Shown: one piece after another, positions 30,358 through 40,683 of the stretch
Position numbering within the stretch: the first letter of the stretch is position 1
How the letters are laid out: every line of letters starts with the position of its first letter
DNA from: Lachnospiraceae bacterium
GTDB taxonomy: Bacteria > Bacillota > Clostridia > Lachnospirales > Lachnospiraceae
Assembly (NCBI GenBank): GCA_022483465.1
Contig: JAKVNF010000004.1
Location: 433,713-497,712, forward strand
Direction: 5' to 3'
DNA: 64,000 nt
Program-made: the position numbers and the translations under genes
Notes under the pieces: model-generated
Databases searched by the model: none
Seen by the model: the letters and a program-made list of their open reading frames with translations, nothing else
What the model was told of the DNA's origin: nothing

Positions 30358-30771
30358 ATGAATAAAAAAGTCAGTATTACAGAATTGATGACAGAAACTG
30401 CAGTTCTTACCATAGGTTTGACATTCTACTATTGGTGCTGGGTAAGAACGGATTGGAAAGAATCCTACACGTATATTCAAAATGCTGTCGCAGGAGGGAT
30501 CATATGTTTTATTTTCCTGATATCATACAGAGTCCGGAAATTTCACAAAGAACCCATCGATGAGCTTGCAAGAGCAAATTTAAAAAGATGTGACTCCATC
30601 TGTCTGAAAATATTTGCAGCAGTAATGGTTTTTACTGCATTTATCGGCGGCACATTGGGGCATGTAGCTAATACTGCATCTTTCATGGGCTGGGTTATTA
30701 TGATTTCGCTGATCATCATTTCCATACTGCGAATTATCATTTTCAAGGTAATGGATCAGAAGGGAGTATGA
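30358..30771 (+). CDS. small membrane protein paired with an HTH regulator
   Basis: 137 residues from ATG 30358 (GGAGG upstream). Four hydrophobic segments are visible (about residues 10-30, 42-60, 83-103 and 110-132) with a basic loop [20 protein letters not shown] between the second and third. I do not recognise a named family. Its stop is one base from the start of a Cro/CI regulator, a pairing often seen in Firmicutes in which the membrane protein may modulate the regulator or sense envelope stress. That role is inference. Confidence 0.7.
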   Translation: MNKKVSITELMTETAVLTIGLTFYYWCWVRTDWKESYTYIQNAVAGGIICFIFLISYRVRKFHKEPIDELARANLKRCDSICLKIFAAVMVFTAFIGGTLGHVANTASFMGWVIMISLIIISILRIIIFKVMDQKGV

Positions 30772-30772
30772 G

Positions 30773-30982
30773 GTGGAACTTGTTACAAAAATAAAAGAAT
30801 TCCGTGAAAAAGCAGGATTAACGCAGGCAGATCTTGCGGAGAAAGTTGGTGTCCGGAGGGAGACAATTGTTCATCTGGAAAACGGTAAATATAATCCCTC
30901 ATTAAAACTGGCAATGGATATCGCAAGAGTATTTGACGTTACTGTCGAGGAATTATTCACCTTCACAGACGGAGGTAAATAG
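30773..30982 (+). CDS. Cro/CI-type HTH regulator
   Basis: 69 residues starting with GTG 30773 directly after the membrane protein gene, with GGGAG upstream. The whole protein is one HTH_3 domain: [20 protein letters not shown] then [20 protein letters not shown], with a short acidic tail. It is the compact YozG/xre-type regulator. The inverted repeat at 30309-30345 over the operon promoter is its probable operator. Confidence 0.88.
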   Translation: MELVTKIKEFREKAGLTQADLAEKVGVRRETIVHLENGKYNPSLKLAMDIARVFDVTVEELFTFTDGGK

Positions 30983-31040
30983 GTGGTTCCGTTTTCAGGC
31001 AAAAAGGATGGTCGGTAAACGCCGAATCTTTTTTGAAAAA

Positions 31041-31263
31041 TGTACTCACGAGGCATAGAAAAAGTCCGAAAACCCAGTGTTTATGCCGGGTTCCGGACTT
31101 CCAATATTTATTCCAATTCTACAACAGAGCTGTGATTGTGGGTCGCCAGGCTTGATAAATGCGTTTTTAACAGTTCACTTCTGAACTGTTTTCCTGTCGT
31201 TTCACACTTTTGGGGGCGATTTTGATGTCATATTGTTGTCACGGCGACAACCAAATGACAACA
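31041..31263 (-). repeat. guaA-3'-end-like attachment site 5 with terminator and arm repeats
   Basis: TTATTCCAATTC at 31108-31119 is identical to the last 12 bases of guaA (55320-55331) and reads ...Val-Glu-Leu-Glu-stop. A hairpin (arms AAGTCCG/CGGACTT, 31062-31100) with an A-run follows in the terminator position. AACAGTTCA/TGAACTGTT lies at 31169-31190, exactly as far from the core as at site 3 (61 bp). TGTCA repeats are at 31226 and 31237 and inverted GACAA repeats at 31245 and 31256. On the left is one TGTACTCA at 31041. Confidence 0.78.
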
Positions 31264-31707
31264 TCCGCCTTCATGAATCCTAAATGTGATGCTTTTCACA
31301 GGATTCATACAGTTTCATTATGCCTTGAAATCACATTCAAGGCAATACACATTTTATTTTCTACTATAATTTATCAATCGTTTGCGACGGGAACATATCA
31401 GGCGTGGCAAAAATGAAGGACAGCTGCCATTCCCTGCTGGGGACTAACGATTGCCCTTCTTATTGTTTTCTAAAACTTAATGCTAAGTTCCGCTGTCTTC
31501 CAACATACGTTTCACGACAATAGATATTCCAAGATAACTAGTGCCAGCTGAAGGGGATTGAAAATCCCGGTTTTGCTTGATATTCAGGCATTCCTGAGTC
31601 CTCCAGAGGTAAAATAGATGCAAGGGTTTGGGACCTCGATTTGAGAGAAAACGAGGTTTTATCGCACCCCCCTTGCACTCCCTTCCAAAAATCGCTCTGA
31701 GAGGACC
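31264..31707. other. non-coding stretch with two hairpins
   Basis: No gene is visible. Two stems are clear: ATGAATCCT/AGGATTCAT (31273-31308) and TGCCTTGAA/TTCAAGGCA (31321-31344). The right part is probably the left end of the IS1182-type element, but I could not fix its inverted repeats. Confidence 0.4.
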
Positions 31708-33273
31708 GTGGAAACCATGTATACATTCATGTCCGAAATGCATAATCAGATCGAGCTGAATGACTTTGATCAGCCCATGGGAATCAAACTTGACCACAAT
31801 AACCGCTGGTACCAGCTCGCAAAGCTGATCCCCTGGGAGGACTATGAAGCCATCTATGCGTCCAAACTGAGCAGCTCGCAGACCGGAAATCTGGCAAAAC
31901 CGTTCCGGATGGCATTCGGGGCACTGATCATCCAGACCAGACTCGGGACATCGGATCGGGAGACGGTTCGACAGATCCAGGAGTACCCGTACCTCCAGTA
32001 CTTCATCGGCCTTCCGCGCTTCCAGACGGAAGCTCCCTTTGACCCGAGTCTCATCACGCTGTTCCGGAAGAGAATCGGGAACGCGATCGTTGACCAGGTC
32101 AACGATGATATCGTCTCCAAGAACCATGACCTTGTCATGTCCGAGGGGGACAAGCTTAAGGGGACTGGCAAACATTCTCACAAGAATAACGGCCCTACCA
32201 ATCCAGGAGGCGGATCCTCCAATGATGCAGGCACTTCCTCCAATACAGATGACGCAGAGTCAGAGGCCGGAAAGCCGTCCGAGTCCAGTCAGAGCACACC
32301 GACATCCAAAGCGAAACCGGCGGAGGCGGTGCAAGGCAGCGGAACGCTGATTCTGGATGCCACCTGTGCTCCTGTGGACATCCGCTACCCGGTAGACGCC
32401 TCCCTTTTGAATGAGGCGAGAGAGAAGCTGGAGGCGATTATCCGGAGAGTCTGCCACGATAACAGCCCCCCTATGCCGAGGACTTACTGCGAAAACGCTC
32501 ACAGGGAGTATCTGAACCTGGCGAAATCCAAGAAGCCGGGAGCAGATAAGATCCGCAGGGTGATCAGGGGGCAGCTTCAGTACCTTTACAGGGACCTTGG
32601 GTACATCGAAGGCCTCATGGCGGATAACCGAAAGCTGAACGAAGGCGAGATGAGGTAATACGTTGTCATCCGTGAGCTCTACGCTCAGCAGAAGTACATG
32701 TACGACAACGAGGTTCATCGCGTGGATCACCGGATTGTCAGTATCAGCATGCCCTTCATTCGCCCGATCGTCAGGGACAAGACCAACAAACCGGTTAAGT
32801 TCGGTTCCAAGTTTGATATGAGTCTTGACGAGTCGGGACTTGCCAGAATCGAGAAGTTCTCATATGAGTCCTACAACGAGACCGAAACATTGCAGTCGGC
32901 GGTCGAGCGCTACCGCACTCGTACCGGTCACTACCCCGAGCGGGTCCTTGTTGACCAGATCTATCGGACAAGAAAGAACCGGGCGTATTTCAGGGAACAC
33001 GGTATTCGGATGTCCGGTCCGAGACTTGGCAGAAAGGCATCTGATCCCGAGCAGGCGGAATCCGAGACGAAGGTTGAGTACCAGGACAACAAAGAGCGCA
33101 TTGCAGTCGAACGGTCGTTCAGCCTGAGCAAACGCTGTTACAAGATGGGACTGATCAAGGAGATCCTGGAAGATACTGTTCATACAGCAGTCAGCCTCTC
33201 CGTTCTGACGACCAACCTGTTTAAGATTCTGGACGTAGTCCAGTCTTTTTTTGTTTTTTATTGGAGGGCATGA
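31708..33273 (+). pseudogene. IS1182/IS5-type transposase with a premature in-frame stop
   Basis: A single frame of 522 codons is broken only by TAA at 32656-32658 (...NEGEMR-stop-YVVIREL...). There is no frame change, so a CAA to TAA change is the simplest cause. The N-terminus has the DUF772 motif (EYPYLQYFIGLPRFQTEAPF then DPSLITLFRKRI). The DDE core begins TLILDATCAPVDIRYP. After the stop come HRIVSISMPFIRPIVRDKT, VLVDQIYRTRKNRAYF and ERIAVERSFSLSKRCYKMG, the C-terminal DDE_Tnp_1_6-type part. It starts at ATG 31708 or just inside. The enzyme should be inactive unless the stop is read through. Confidence 0.85.
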
Positions 33274-33495
33274 AATTTCGTGGTTTACGGCTGGGAAGTC
33301 CTTCCGTCAGCGGTCTGAATGTCGCGATATTCATCGAAAATGTATAATTCTTAAAGAATATGCAACCTGAGATTTTTACTGCGGTTATTCAGCTGACACT
33401 ATATAGTATTAATGCTAATTGATCCGACTTGAAAAATCATCCTTAACGAAAGCTTGACTAATTAATATGAAAGACATCCTGAATGAAATTCATTA
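33274..33495. other. gap between IS1182-type element and response regulator
   Basis: AT-rich, with no open frame of note and no clear terminator hairpin. Confidence 0.3.
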
Positions 33496-35115
33496 TTATA
33501 TATTCATAGTTCGTTCTTTCATATGAATTTCCCTATAGGCCGAAGGCGTTATATTTAAGCTTTTTTTGAAACTGCTGCTGAAGTAATACTGGTTGCTATA
33601 GCCACACTGAACAGAAATATCCTTCAGCGATAGCTCAGAACATGTAAGAAGCTGGCATGCCTTTTGGATTCTTAGCTTCGTAATCGTATCATTGATGTTT
33701 TGACCAGTAATTTTCTTATAAAGAGCAGATAGATATGCGTTGCTTACCCCGACTGCCCTTGCAATATCTGTTAGGCTAAGTGAATTATCTGTAAAATTTT
33801 GCTCTATAAATGATTCTACTTGCTTGCAAAGCTTTGCGTGATAGGTCGTAGTTGAAGTATCCATTTTATTACATACTCTTTGACAAAATCCGCATGTCCA
33901 ATCATAGAGCTGCTGATAGGTATCAAATCTTTCAAATTTACTATAAAGGCTGGAAATATCCTCTTCTAGATCTGTTACATCAATATTAAGCTCATAAAGA
34001 AATCTTAATATTCTTCCGACAAGGTTATAGGTTCTTGTAAATATCACACCTTTGTTGGCAGAAGAAATGACTAGATCGTTGTAATAGTCCGAAAGCCACT
34101 TTTTAATCTGCATCTCATCCATAGACCCAAGTAAATGAATGAGCTCATCCTCCTTTCTGTCAGAATCAAATGTAAGGGAGAAAGAATGCTTATCGACATC
34201 ATTCGCATCATAAATAGATTCGTGTGGAAAACAAAAACGGTACTTTAACGCATTGCTTGCATTCTCATATGATATGTGAATGTTCCAAATACTGTCCACA
34301 ATAGTTCCTATTCCAATATTGATATTGGTTAAGATTTGCCCCGAAAAATCAAGAAGATCTTGCGCAAATTTGTGGATTACTTGAAGAAAATGACTAGGTG
34401 TTTTTGTATTCTGGCCGATATAGCAAACAATTTCGCTATATCCCGAAGTTATCCAGAACCAATCAAAAACACATCCGCTATCTCTTAGATGATCTGTTAG
34501 CCTAAGCGTTTCCATCTGATATTGTACAACGCCATACTCTCGCTCGATATCAGCTGCATTTGTGATTTCAACTTTAATAACATTGTAATGTGAGTAATCA
34601 GTACGAATATTCAAGAATTTAGCATATTGCCCAAGGTGTTCTTGAACTCTTTCGCTTGTATTACGAGACAAATTCATTAGAAATTTATCTAACAGTACTG
34701 GACGACTTTGCTCAATAATCTTAAGATTATGCTCTTCTTGATCCATAATTTCAAATGCTGCACTGATCTTTTGTGTGAGATATGTATAATCAATAGGCTT
34801 TTCGATGTAGTCATACACTCCAATGCGTATTGCTCTTTTGGCATAATCAAACTTATCAAAGGCACTGATAAGTAGGATTCTAACCCTTGGATTGATTGCT
34901 AGTGCCTGTCGACACATCTCAATACCATCCATCTTTGGCATTTCAATGTCTGATATGATTAGATCCACAGGTTTTTTTTTCATATCTTCAATGGCGGCGT
35001 AACCATCATTCTCCTTAAAAATTACTTCAGCGCCAAGTTCATGCCATTTTATTCCAGCCGCGATACCCTCTACGAGAATATAGTTATCGTCGACAATCAT
35101 AATCTTCCTACTCAT
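33496..35115 (-). CDS. YesN-type response regulator with AraC output domain
   Basis: 539 residues from ATG 35113-35115. The N-terminal receiver (residues 1-120) has the acidic pair in MIVDDNYILVEG, the phospho-acceptor Asp in DLIISDIEMPKMDG, and the conserved Lys in YDYIEKPIDY. A long ~300-residue linker of the YesN type follows. The C-terminal ~100 residues hold the AraC double helix-turn-helix (LTDIARAVGVSNAYLSALYK; LKDISVQCGYSNQYYFSSSF). Its ATG overlaps the kinase stop (ATGA), so the pair was co-translated. It is divergent from the ABC sugar operon at 37449, its likely target. The partner kinase is interrupted, so it may now be uncontrolled. Confidence 0.92.
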   Translation of the reverse strand: MSRKIMIVDDNYILVEGIAAGIKWHELGAEVIFKENDGYAAIEDMKKKPVDLIISDIEMPKMDGIEMCRQALAINPRVRILLISAFDKFDYAKRAIRIGVYDYIEKPIDYTYLTQKISAAFEIMDQEEHNLKIIEQSRPVLLDKFLMNLSRNTSERVQEHLGQYAKFLNIRTDYSHYNVIKVEITNAADIEREYGVVQYQMETLRLTDHLRDSGCVFDWFWITSGYSEIVCYIGQNTKTPSHFLQVIHKFAQDLLDFSGQILTNINIGIGTIVDSIWNIHISYENASNALKYRFCFPHESIYDANDVDKHSFSLTFDSDRKEDELIHLLGSMDEMQIKKWLSDYYNDLVISSANKGVIFTRTYNLVGRILRFLYELNIDVTDLEEDISSLYSKFERFDTYQQLYDWTCGFCQRVCNKMDTSTTTYHAKLCKQVESFIEQNFTDNSLSLTDIARAVGVSNAYLSALYKKITGQNINDTITKLRIQKACQLLTCSELSLKDISVQCGYSNQYYFSSSFKKSLNITPSAYREIHMKERTMNI

Positions 35116-37245
35116 GATGTTTCCTCTACAAATTCATCTATTTGGTCAAAGATAATTGTCACACTTGCTCCACCATTTGGTAAGTTGTCAATTTGAACCT
35201 TACCATTTCCATATTCGGGTGATGAAATCCTGCGGTTAACATTTCCAATACCAAAGTGCTTTGTATAGCTCAATGATCCGTTCTTTAGCATTTCTTGTAG
35301 CTCATCAAGCTTCCCTTTTTCGATACCTTTTCCATTATCTTGAATATTAATAAGGCGTTAGTTAAGAAACGGGTTGATAAGCGATCGCCTAGCATGAGAC
35401 CACTAATCCCTCACTTTGAGCTCGAGCTGGGTACACTTCTATCCGTGCTGTGTTGCATCATGTAACAAAGTATCACCTAGATTGCCTAAAAGCATACACC
35501 TACTTGCCGAGCATGTGACTATAAATAACAAGATAGGCATTATGCAGAGAAGAAAAGAGCTCCAAATGGGGATTCTATATCTTCATCAGACATTATCGAG
35601 TCGAGAGTTCACCATGGAGGTTGTGGTATGGAACCCATCAACCCGGTTCTTTACTAACGCCATTAATAATTACTGTATCATCGCCATAACTCACGTCTAT
35701 TGTGATATGTATCTTATCGATACCAGGAGCGAAACCATAATGTATAGAGTTTTCCAAGAATGGTTGAAGCGTGAACTTACAAATGTAATAATTCTCAATT
35801 CCATCTTCTGTATGTATTTCCCATGAAAGAGTGTCGTTGTGACATAGCTTTTCGAGCTCAAGATAAAGTTCGGATATTTCAAGCTCATCTCGAATCTGAA
35901 TCATCTCACCAGACTTTCTAAGAGTGAGTCTGTAAAATCTTGTGAGGCTCTCGTTCATTTTTCTTGCTGTCTCAAGCTTTCCGAGAATGATACAGTTATC
36001 GATTGTCCCAAGGATGTTGTATAGAAAGTGTGGGTTGATTTGAGATTGCAATAGTTTGTATCGCAACTTCTCTTGAGTAAGAGATAATTCGATGATAGAA
36101 TTCATGCTTTTATTTATGGAATCCTTCATTTCCAGGAAAGTAATTCCAACTTTATCAAATTCATCATAGTTTTTTGGATCTCCTCTATGCACAAGTTGCT
36201 TTTCTTTACTCTCTGGATATGGCTTACCAAGTCGAAAAGCCTCCATTGCTGACGATAATACAGTCAGACGCTTGGTAAGAGTATGGGAAAGAACAAATGT
36301 CAGTAACACAACGAATAATATTGTGATTAGAAATAGTATAAAAATGCTGATCACTAGTACATGTATATTAGAGTCAATATAGGATTTTGGAAGCTCTGTG
36401 ACGTGATACCAACCGTTATCCAGTTGAACGACGTGAAAGTGTACCTGGCCGTTGTAAAACTCTGAGCCCTGACTTGTAATCATATTTAGAAAATTTTTGG
36501 GAAGAGTATTTCCTATACACGAGGAATCTGTATGTGCAACAATCGTTCCTTGTTCATTTACAATGTAACTTGCAATTTGTGTATCTGTAAAAGCTTGCCT
36601 CATAAGGCCTGATAGCTCATCTGTTGTTATGAAAATGATGTAGGCATATTCGGTCCGGTGTGTTGATTGATCTGTCAGGATACGTGCGCAACCTATAGCA
36701 TCTGCTTCTGAATTGGTCCCGGATGCGGCAAGAGCAGGGACTTTGACATTATCCTGATAAAACCAGTCGGAAGATGTTAGCGCATCAGCGCTGTCATGTG
36801 ATACTTCGTAGTTATTAAAGTTTTCAATCGGAAAGAAGGTAAGTCCTTCAGAGGATCCAATAAAATCATCAGGAAGAAAAACGAAGACATGAAAAAAATC
36901 AAAAGTTGATTTGTATAGACTGATATTATTGCGAACATTGTTGAAAGTATTCAGTTCTGAGGATGTTTTTCCATGTGATTGACTCAGCGAATACATATCG
37001 TACTGTAGCGTGTCTGCTACATTTTCGACTTGACGGATACGATCATTCAGCCGGGTATTCAAAAGATCATCCGAACGAATAGTTACCTGAAGTATGCGCT
37101 CGACTGCATTTCGGTAGGTATACCGATAGGACAATATACCCATCGCAAGGAGAGGCACAAGACTGCAGATGATAAATGCTGTGAATAATTGAGCATTATA
37201 CTTCGTCATTGAAACTCTTGCTTTGGAAAGCATTCTCTTTAACAT
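35112..37245 (-). pseudogene. YesM-type sensor histidine kinase, interrupted by a MITE
   Basis: It starts at ATG 37243-37245 (AGGAGG upstream). The first segment (37245-35662) encodes a TM helix (~residues 15-37), an extracytoplasmic dCache-like sensor, a second TM (~290-315), a HAMP-like linker and the His_kinase domain with phospho-acceptor LQSQINPHFLYNILGTID. The MITE at 35354-35661 cuts the frame after ...DDTVIIN and adds GVSKEPG-stop. Beyond it (35353-35112) lie the DNGKGI and HFGIGNVNRRI boxes of the ATPase domain and the real stop. Removing the MITE and one ATTAATAA duplication rejoins VIIN-IQDNGKGI in frame. The truncated protein lacks the G1 and G2 ATP-binding boxes, so it should not autophosphorylate. 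Confidence 0.93.
35354..35661 (+). mobile_element. 308-bp MITE, copy b
   Basis: Same ends and interior as copies a, c and d, with a few base differences. It is flanked by the 8-bp duplication ATTAATAA (35346-35353 and 35662-35669). It is inserted in the YesM-type kinase gene. Confidence 0.95.
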
Positions 37246-37448
37246 TGCAGAACCTCCTATCTTGGCCCGAATCAATTTTCTCATAGAGAAAATTCCTCAT
37301 CAAGGAGTGCAAAAATAAATAAAAACAAATCGTAAATGACTCAAAAAATATTGTATTTCTCACTGCAAGGCAGTTTGGTAATCTTCAATCGTCATCAATA
37401 ACAGATGATGCCACAGGGGTTGGCATCAAACACGTCAAGGAGGCGACT
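37246..37448. promoter_or_regulatory. divergent control region between kinase/regulator and ABC operon
   Basis: AT-rich, about 200 bp, ending in CAAGGAGG ahead of the binding-protein start. It should hold promoters for both operons and sites for the YesN-type regulator. No confident boxes were picked. Confidence 0.4.
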
Positions 37449-38798
37449 ATGAAAAAGAGGGTTATTAGTCTAATGCTTTGCGGTACGCTCGGCGCGGCCA
37501 TGCTGGCAGGTTGCGGCTCTTCTTCGGGAAGTTCTTCAACTGAGTCAACAGCTTCCCAGGCTGGAACGCAAGCAGCAACGGAAACTGCTTCGGAAACAGG
37601 AACCGCAAGTGACTCCACTACAGAATCATCTGGTGCACAAGATAATGGAGATTACGATCTAACGTTGTACTCTATTATGACCACCGATCCCGACTTTGAT
37701 CAGTGGCTTGCAGATGTTGAGGCAGGAACTGGACTTAATATCAATGTCATCGCTGCTCCTACTGACTCTGATACGCGTCAGCAAAAGATCACAACAATGC
37801 TTTCCACGGGTGATTCTAGTGTGGATATCATTGAAATCAACGATGAAATGTCCACTACTTTCAAGAATTCCGGTTGGCTTGTAGGGCTTAATGACACAGT
37901 TATGACTGATGACATTCGAGATAAGTTTCCACAGGGATATGTCAGTCAGATGATTACCAACAATGATGGACAGGTAATTGGAGTTCCTGGCTATACAGGG
38001 TATCTTGCATTCTGGGTAAATCAGGAGATCATGGATGAAGTTGGTATAGATAGTATCGACAACAAGGATGATTTCATGAAATACATGGAAGCTGTCTCGG
38101 ATGGATCGAGATACGGATATGGCGGATCCTGGGAAAAAACCTATGTCTTTAATGAAATTGCGCAGTTTGTGAATATGTTCGGTGGAGATTATTATGACTG
38201 GACAAATCCGGCAAACAAGGAAGCAATGGAGTTCATGCATGACCTTGTTAAGAATAATGAAACTTCGCTTGATCAGCTCGCAGATAAGTATGAGCAGATG
38301 AACCCTAAAGCTATTGACGGCAAGTATGGTTGCTGGTTCTACTGGGGCACAGGTTCTGAGTATGAAGCAGCAGATATGCTTGGTGCAGATAAGATCCATC
38401 AGGCAATGATACCGTCCTTTACGGATGATGGACAGCGATATATTTTTACTGACTCTTGGAGCTATGTGCTGAACGCAGCTTCTACACACCAGGATGCTGC
38501 AGTTACGTTCCTGAAATATATGGCAGACAAGGGCGGTATGGAAGCATCTTATAAGTATTTTTCAAGATACCCTGCAAGAGCGGATGTTGCGGAGGAAGTA
38601 GTTCCTGATTCGGATCCTGCAAAGGAAATGTATTCAAAGTATGCATCTGAATGCAATGTCATGGGACGTCCGATGCTTCCTCAAACCATGGAATTTATCA
38701 GCGCTATGGGAACGATTTTCCAGTCTTATGTTAGGGATGAGATTACAATTGATGATTTCCTTACACAGGCACAGTCGTATGTTGAACAGTATCAGTAA
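37449..38798 (+). CDS. ABC sugar transporter solute-binding lipoprotein
   Basis: 449 residues from ATG 37449, with AAGGAGG upstream. The lipoprotein signal ends in the lipobox LAGC (Cys ~22), followed by a Ser/Thr/Glu-rich linker to about residue 65. The mature part is a family-1 extracellular binding protein (SBP_bac_8 type): ...WLADVEAGTGLNINVIAAP, STGDSSVDIIEINDEMSTTF, VIGVPGYTGYLAFWVNQEIM, GYGGSWEKTYVFNEIAQFVN. It binds an oligosaccharide outside the membrane and delivers it to the two permeases that follow. A paralogue lies at 41873-43120. No ATPase gene is in the operon, so a shared MsmK-like ATPase encoded elsewhere is needed. Confidence 0.93.
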   Translation: MKKRVISLMLCGTLGAAMLAGCGSSSGSSSTESTASQAGTQAATETASETGTASDSTTESSGAQDNGDYDLTLYSIMTTDPDFDQWLADVEAGTGLNINVIAAPTDSDTRQQKITTMLSTGDSSVDIIEINDEMSTTFKNSGWLVGLNDTVMTDDIRDKFPQGYVSQMITNNDGQVIGVPGYTGYLAFWVNQEIMDEVGIDSIDNKDDFMKYMEAVSDGSRYGYGGSWEKTYVFNEIAQFVNMFGGDYYDWTNPANKEAMEFMHDLVKNNETSLDQLADKYEQMNPKAIDGKYGCWFYWGTGSEYEAADMLGADKIHQAMIPSFTDDGQRYIFTDSWSYVLNAASTHQDAAVTFLKYMADKGGMEASYKYFSRYPARADVAEEVVPDSDPAKEMYSKYASECNVMGRPMLPQTMEFISAMGTIFQSYVRDEITIDDFLTQAQSYVEQYQ

Positions 38799-38889
38799 TC
38801 GGCATTAAAGTCGGGCATAGAGATCCGGCATAAGACAGGGGTACATGTATCATGTGCCCCTGTCTTATAAAATCCTGAAAGGAAAGTGT

Positions 38890-39768
38890 ATGAAAACCAA
38901 AAAATCAATGCTGGTTGCTGCATGGCTTTTGATCATCCCTGTTCTTGCAATTAGAGCATTTACAACAGTTTATCCCATTCTTGCAACCATCAGGAATAGT
39001 TTCTTTGATATTAGACTACTCCAAGGAAAGAATGTATTTTGCGGTTTTGAGAACTACATCAAGGCCTTCAAGGATCCGAAAGTTCTCACAAGCATCCAGT
39101 TCACAGTAATTTTTGTAGTAGTGTCGATGCTGTTTCATATCATTTTGGGAGTGATACTTGCTCTTATCCTAAACATGAAATTCAAAGGACAGCGCTTCCT
39201 TAGAACAATTATTCTTATTCCTTGGGCTATGCCAGCAGTTGTTATAGGAATGGCGGGAAAATGGGCCTTTAATAACGACTACGGGTTGGTAAATGACCTC
39301 ATCAGGAGATTTATCAATCCAAATTTCAATTATAGTTGGCTTATTTATAAAGATTCAGCACGATTTGCCGTTATTGCCATGGATCTATGGAAAGATCTTC
39401 CTTTCTTTGCAATCCTTGTGCTTTCAGGTCTTCAGTTTATCTCACATGATATATATGAAGCAGCCAGAGTAGATGGTGCAAGCGGATTGCAATGCTTCAC
39501 AAGGATTACGTTACCGCTTATCACTAAGAATGTTGCAACGCTCACCATACCTTTCACTCTTTGGAGACTTACATCTTTTGATCTCGTCTACTCTATGACA
39601 TCAGGTGGCCCTGGGGAGGACACGGCTCTCATTGCTTATAGAATTACTATGGAAGCCTTTACAAATCTCAATACTGGTTATGCGGCAGCACTGGCAGTTA
39701 TGTTGTTTATTGTAATGCTTGTTTTTACTGGAATTAACATGAAAATACAGTCAAAAATGTCTGACTAA
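38890..39768 (+). CDS. ABC sugar transporter permease, MalF/UgpA type
   Basis: 292 residues from ATG 38890 (GGAAAG upstream). Six hydrophobic segments. The BPD_transp_1 EAA motif is clear near residues 195-215 (YEAARVDGASGLQCFTRITL), which docks the ATPase. It is the first of the two membrane subunits for the sugar importer and lies 91 bp after the binding-protein gene. Confidence 0.93.
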   Translation: MKTKKSMLVAAWLLIIPVLAIRAFTTVYPILATIRNSFFDIRLLQGKNVFCGFENYIKAFKDPKVLTSIQFTVIFVVVSMLFHIILGVILALILNMKFKGQRFLRTIILIPWAMPAVVIGMAGKWAFNNDYGLVNDLIRRFINPNFNYSWLIYKDSARFAVIAMDLWKDLPFFAILVLSGLQFISHDIYEAARVDGASGLQCFTRITLPLITKNVATLTIPFTLWRLTSFDLVYSMTSGGPGEDTALIAYRITMEAFTNLNTGYAAALAVMLFIVMLVFTGINMKIQSKMSD

Positions 39769-39778
39769 GGAGGATCCG

Positions 39779-40639
39779 ATGAGCAACGGAAATATGAAGT
39801 ATAAAGTGTATCATGTTTTCCAGCATATATTTAAATGGCTCCTAGCAGCTGTTGTCGCTCTGATCGTGCTGATACCAGTATACTGGATTTTTATTTCTTC
39901 TATTACACCTTCTGGGGAACTATTTAAATCTCCAATTGACTATCTGCCAGATCATCCGACTCTCGATAGTTATGAGTTCTTAATTCAGAATGTTGGACTC
40001 TTGGATAAAATCAAGAACACTGTGATTATCATTGGCTTTACTCTTGTAATTAGTACAGTGATATGTGTACTCGGTGCATATGCGTTCTGTCGGTTCAAGA
40101 ATAATAAGGCTATTAGCCTTGCATTTGGATTTATCATTGCAACGATGCTTATTCCTGAGGTCGTTACTGCACGGCCTTTATACGAGTTTATGCAAAAGGT
40201 TAAGCTTTATGACACATATCCTGGTCTTATCATTCTGTATATCAGCAGTGTAATTCCTTTTTCAGTGCTGATCCTACGGAATTTTGTCAGCGAGATACCA
40301 GAATCTCTTGAAGAAGCTGCGGCAATAGATGGTGCAAATTTTACTCAAAGATTATTTTATGTCGTCATACCTTTAATGAAGCCTGCTATAGCAACTGTGT
40401 GTATCATCAACTTCATTAATTGTCTGAACAATTTTTTTACTCCGTTGTATTATTCAAACGGCATTCAGGTTCTATCTGTTGCAATCGTTCAGCTGCCTCT
40501 TAGAGATAATATGTACGGTGTTCCATGGGATCTTACAAGTGCAATGGGATGGATTATTCTTTTACCGATTATTGTATTCGTAGCGATATTTGAAAAGCAG
40601 ATTATGGACGGTATTATGGCGGGCGGCGTCAAGGAATAA
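39779..40639 (+). CDS. ABC sugar transporter permease, MalG/UgpE type
   Basis: 286 residues from ATG 39779, 10 bp after the previous gene, with AAGGAGG inside the gap. Six transmembrane segments and the EAA loop LEEAAAIDGANFTQRLFYVV at about residues 178-198. It is the second membrane subunit. It ends 44 bp before the GH172 gene. Confidence 0.93.
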   Translation: MSNGNMKYKVYHVFQHIFKWLLAAVVALIVLIPVYWIFISSITPSGELFKSPIDYLPDHPTLDSYEFLIQNVGLLDKIKNTVIIIGFTLVISTVICVLGAYAFCRFKNNKAISLAFGFIIATMLIPEVVTARPLYEFMQKVKLYDTYPGLIILYISSVIPFSVLILRNFVSEIPESLEEAAAIDGANFTQRLFYVVIPLMKPAIATVCIINFINCLNNFFTPLYYSNGIQVLSVAIVQLPLRDNMYGVPWDLTSAMGWIILLPIIVFVAIFEKQIMDGIMAGGVKE

Positions 40640-40683
40640 GCAAACATATATATTAGAGCATTAGGAGCAAGGGGGTAAACAAA

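Noticed and set aside
37659-38489. 276-codon minus-strand frame
   Set aside because: Antisense to the solute-binding lipoprotein gene, with no supporting start or domain.
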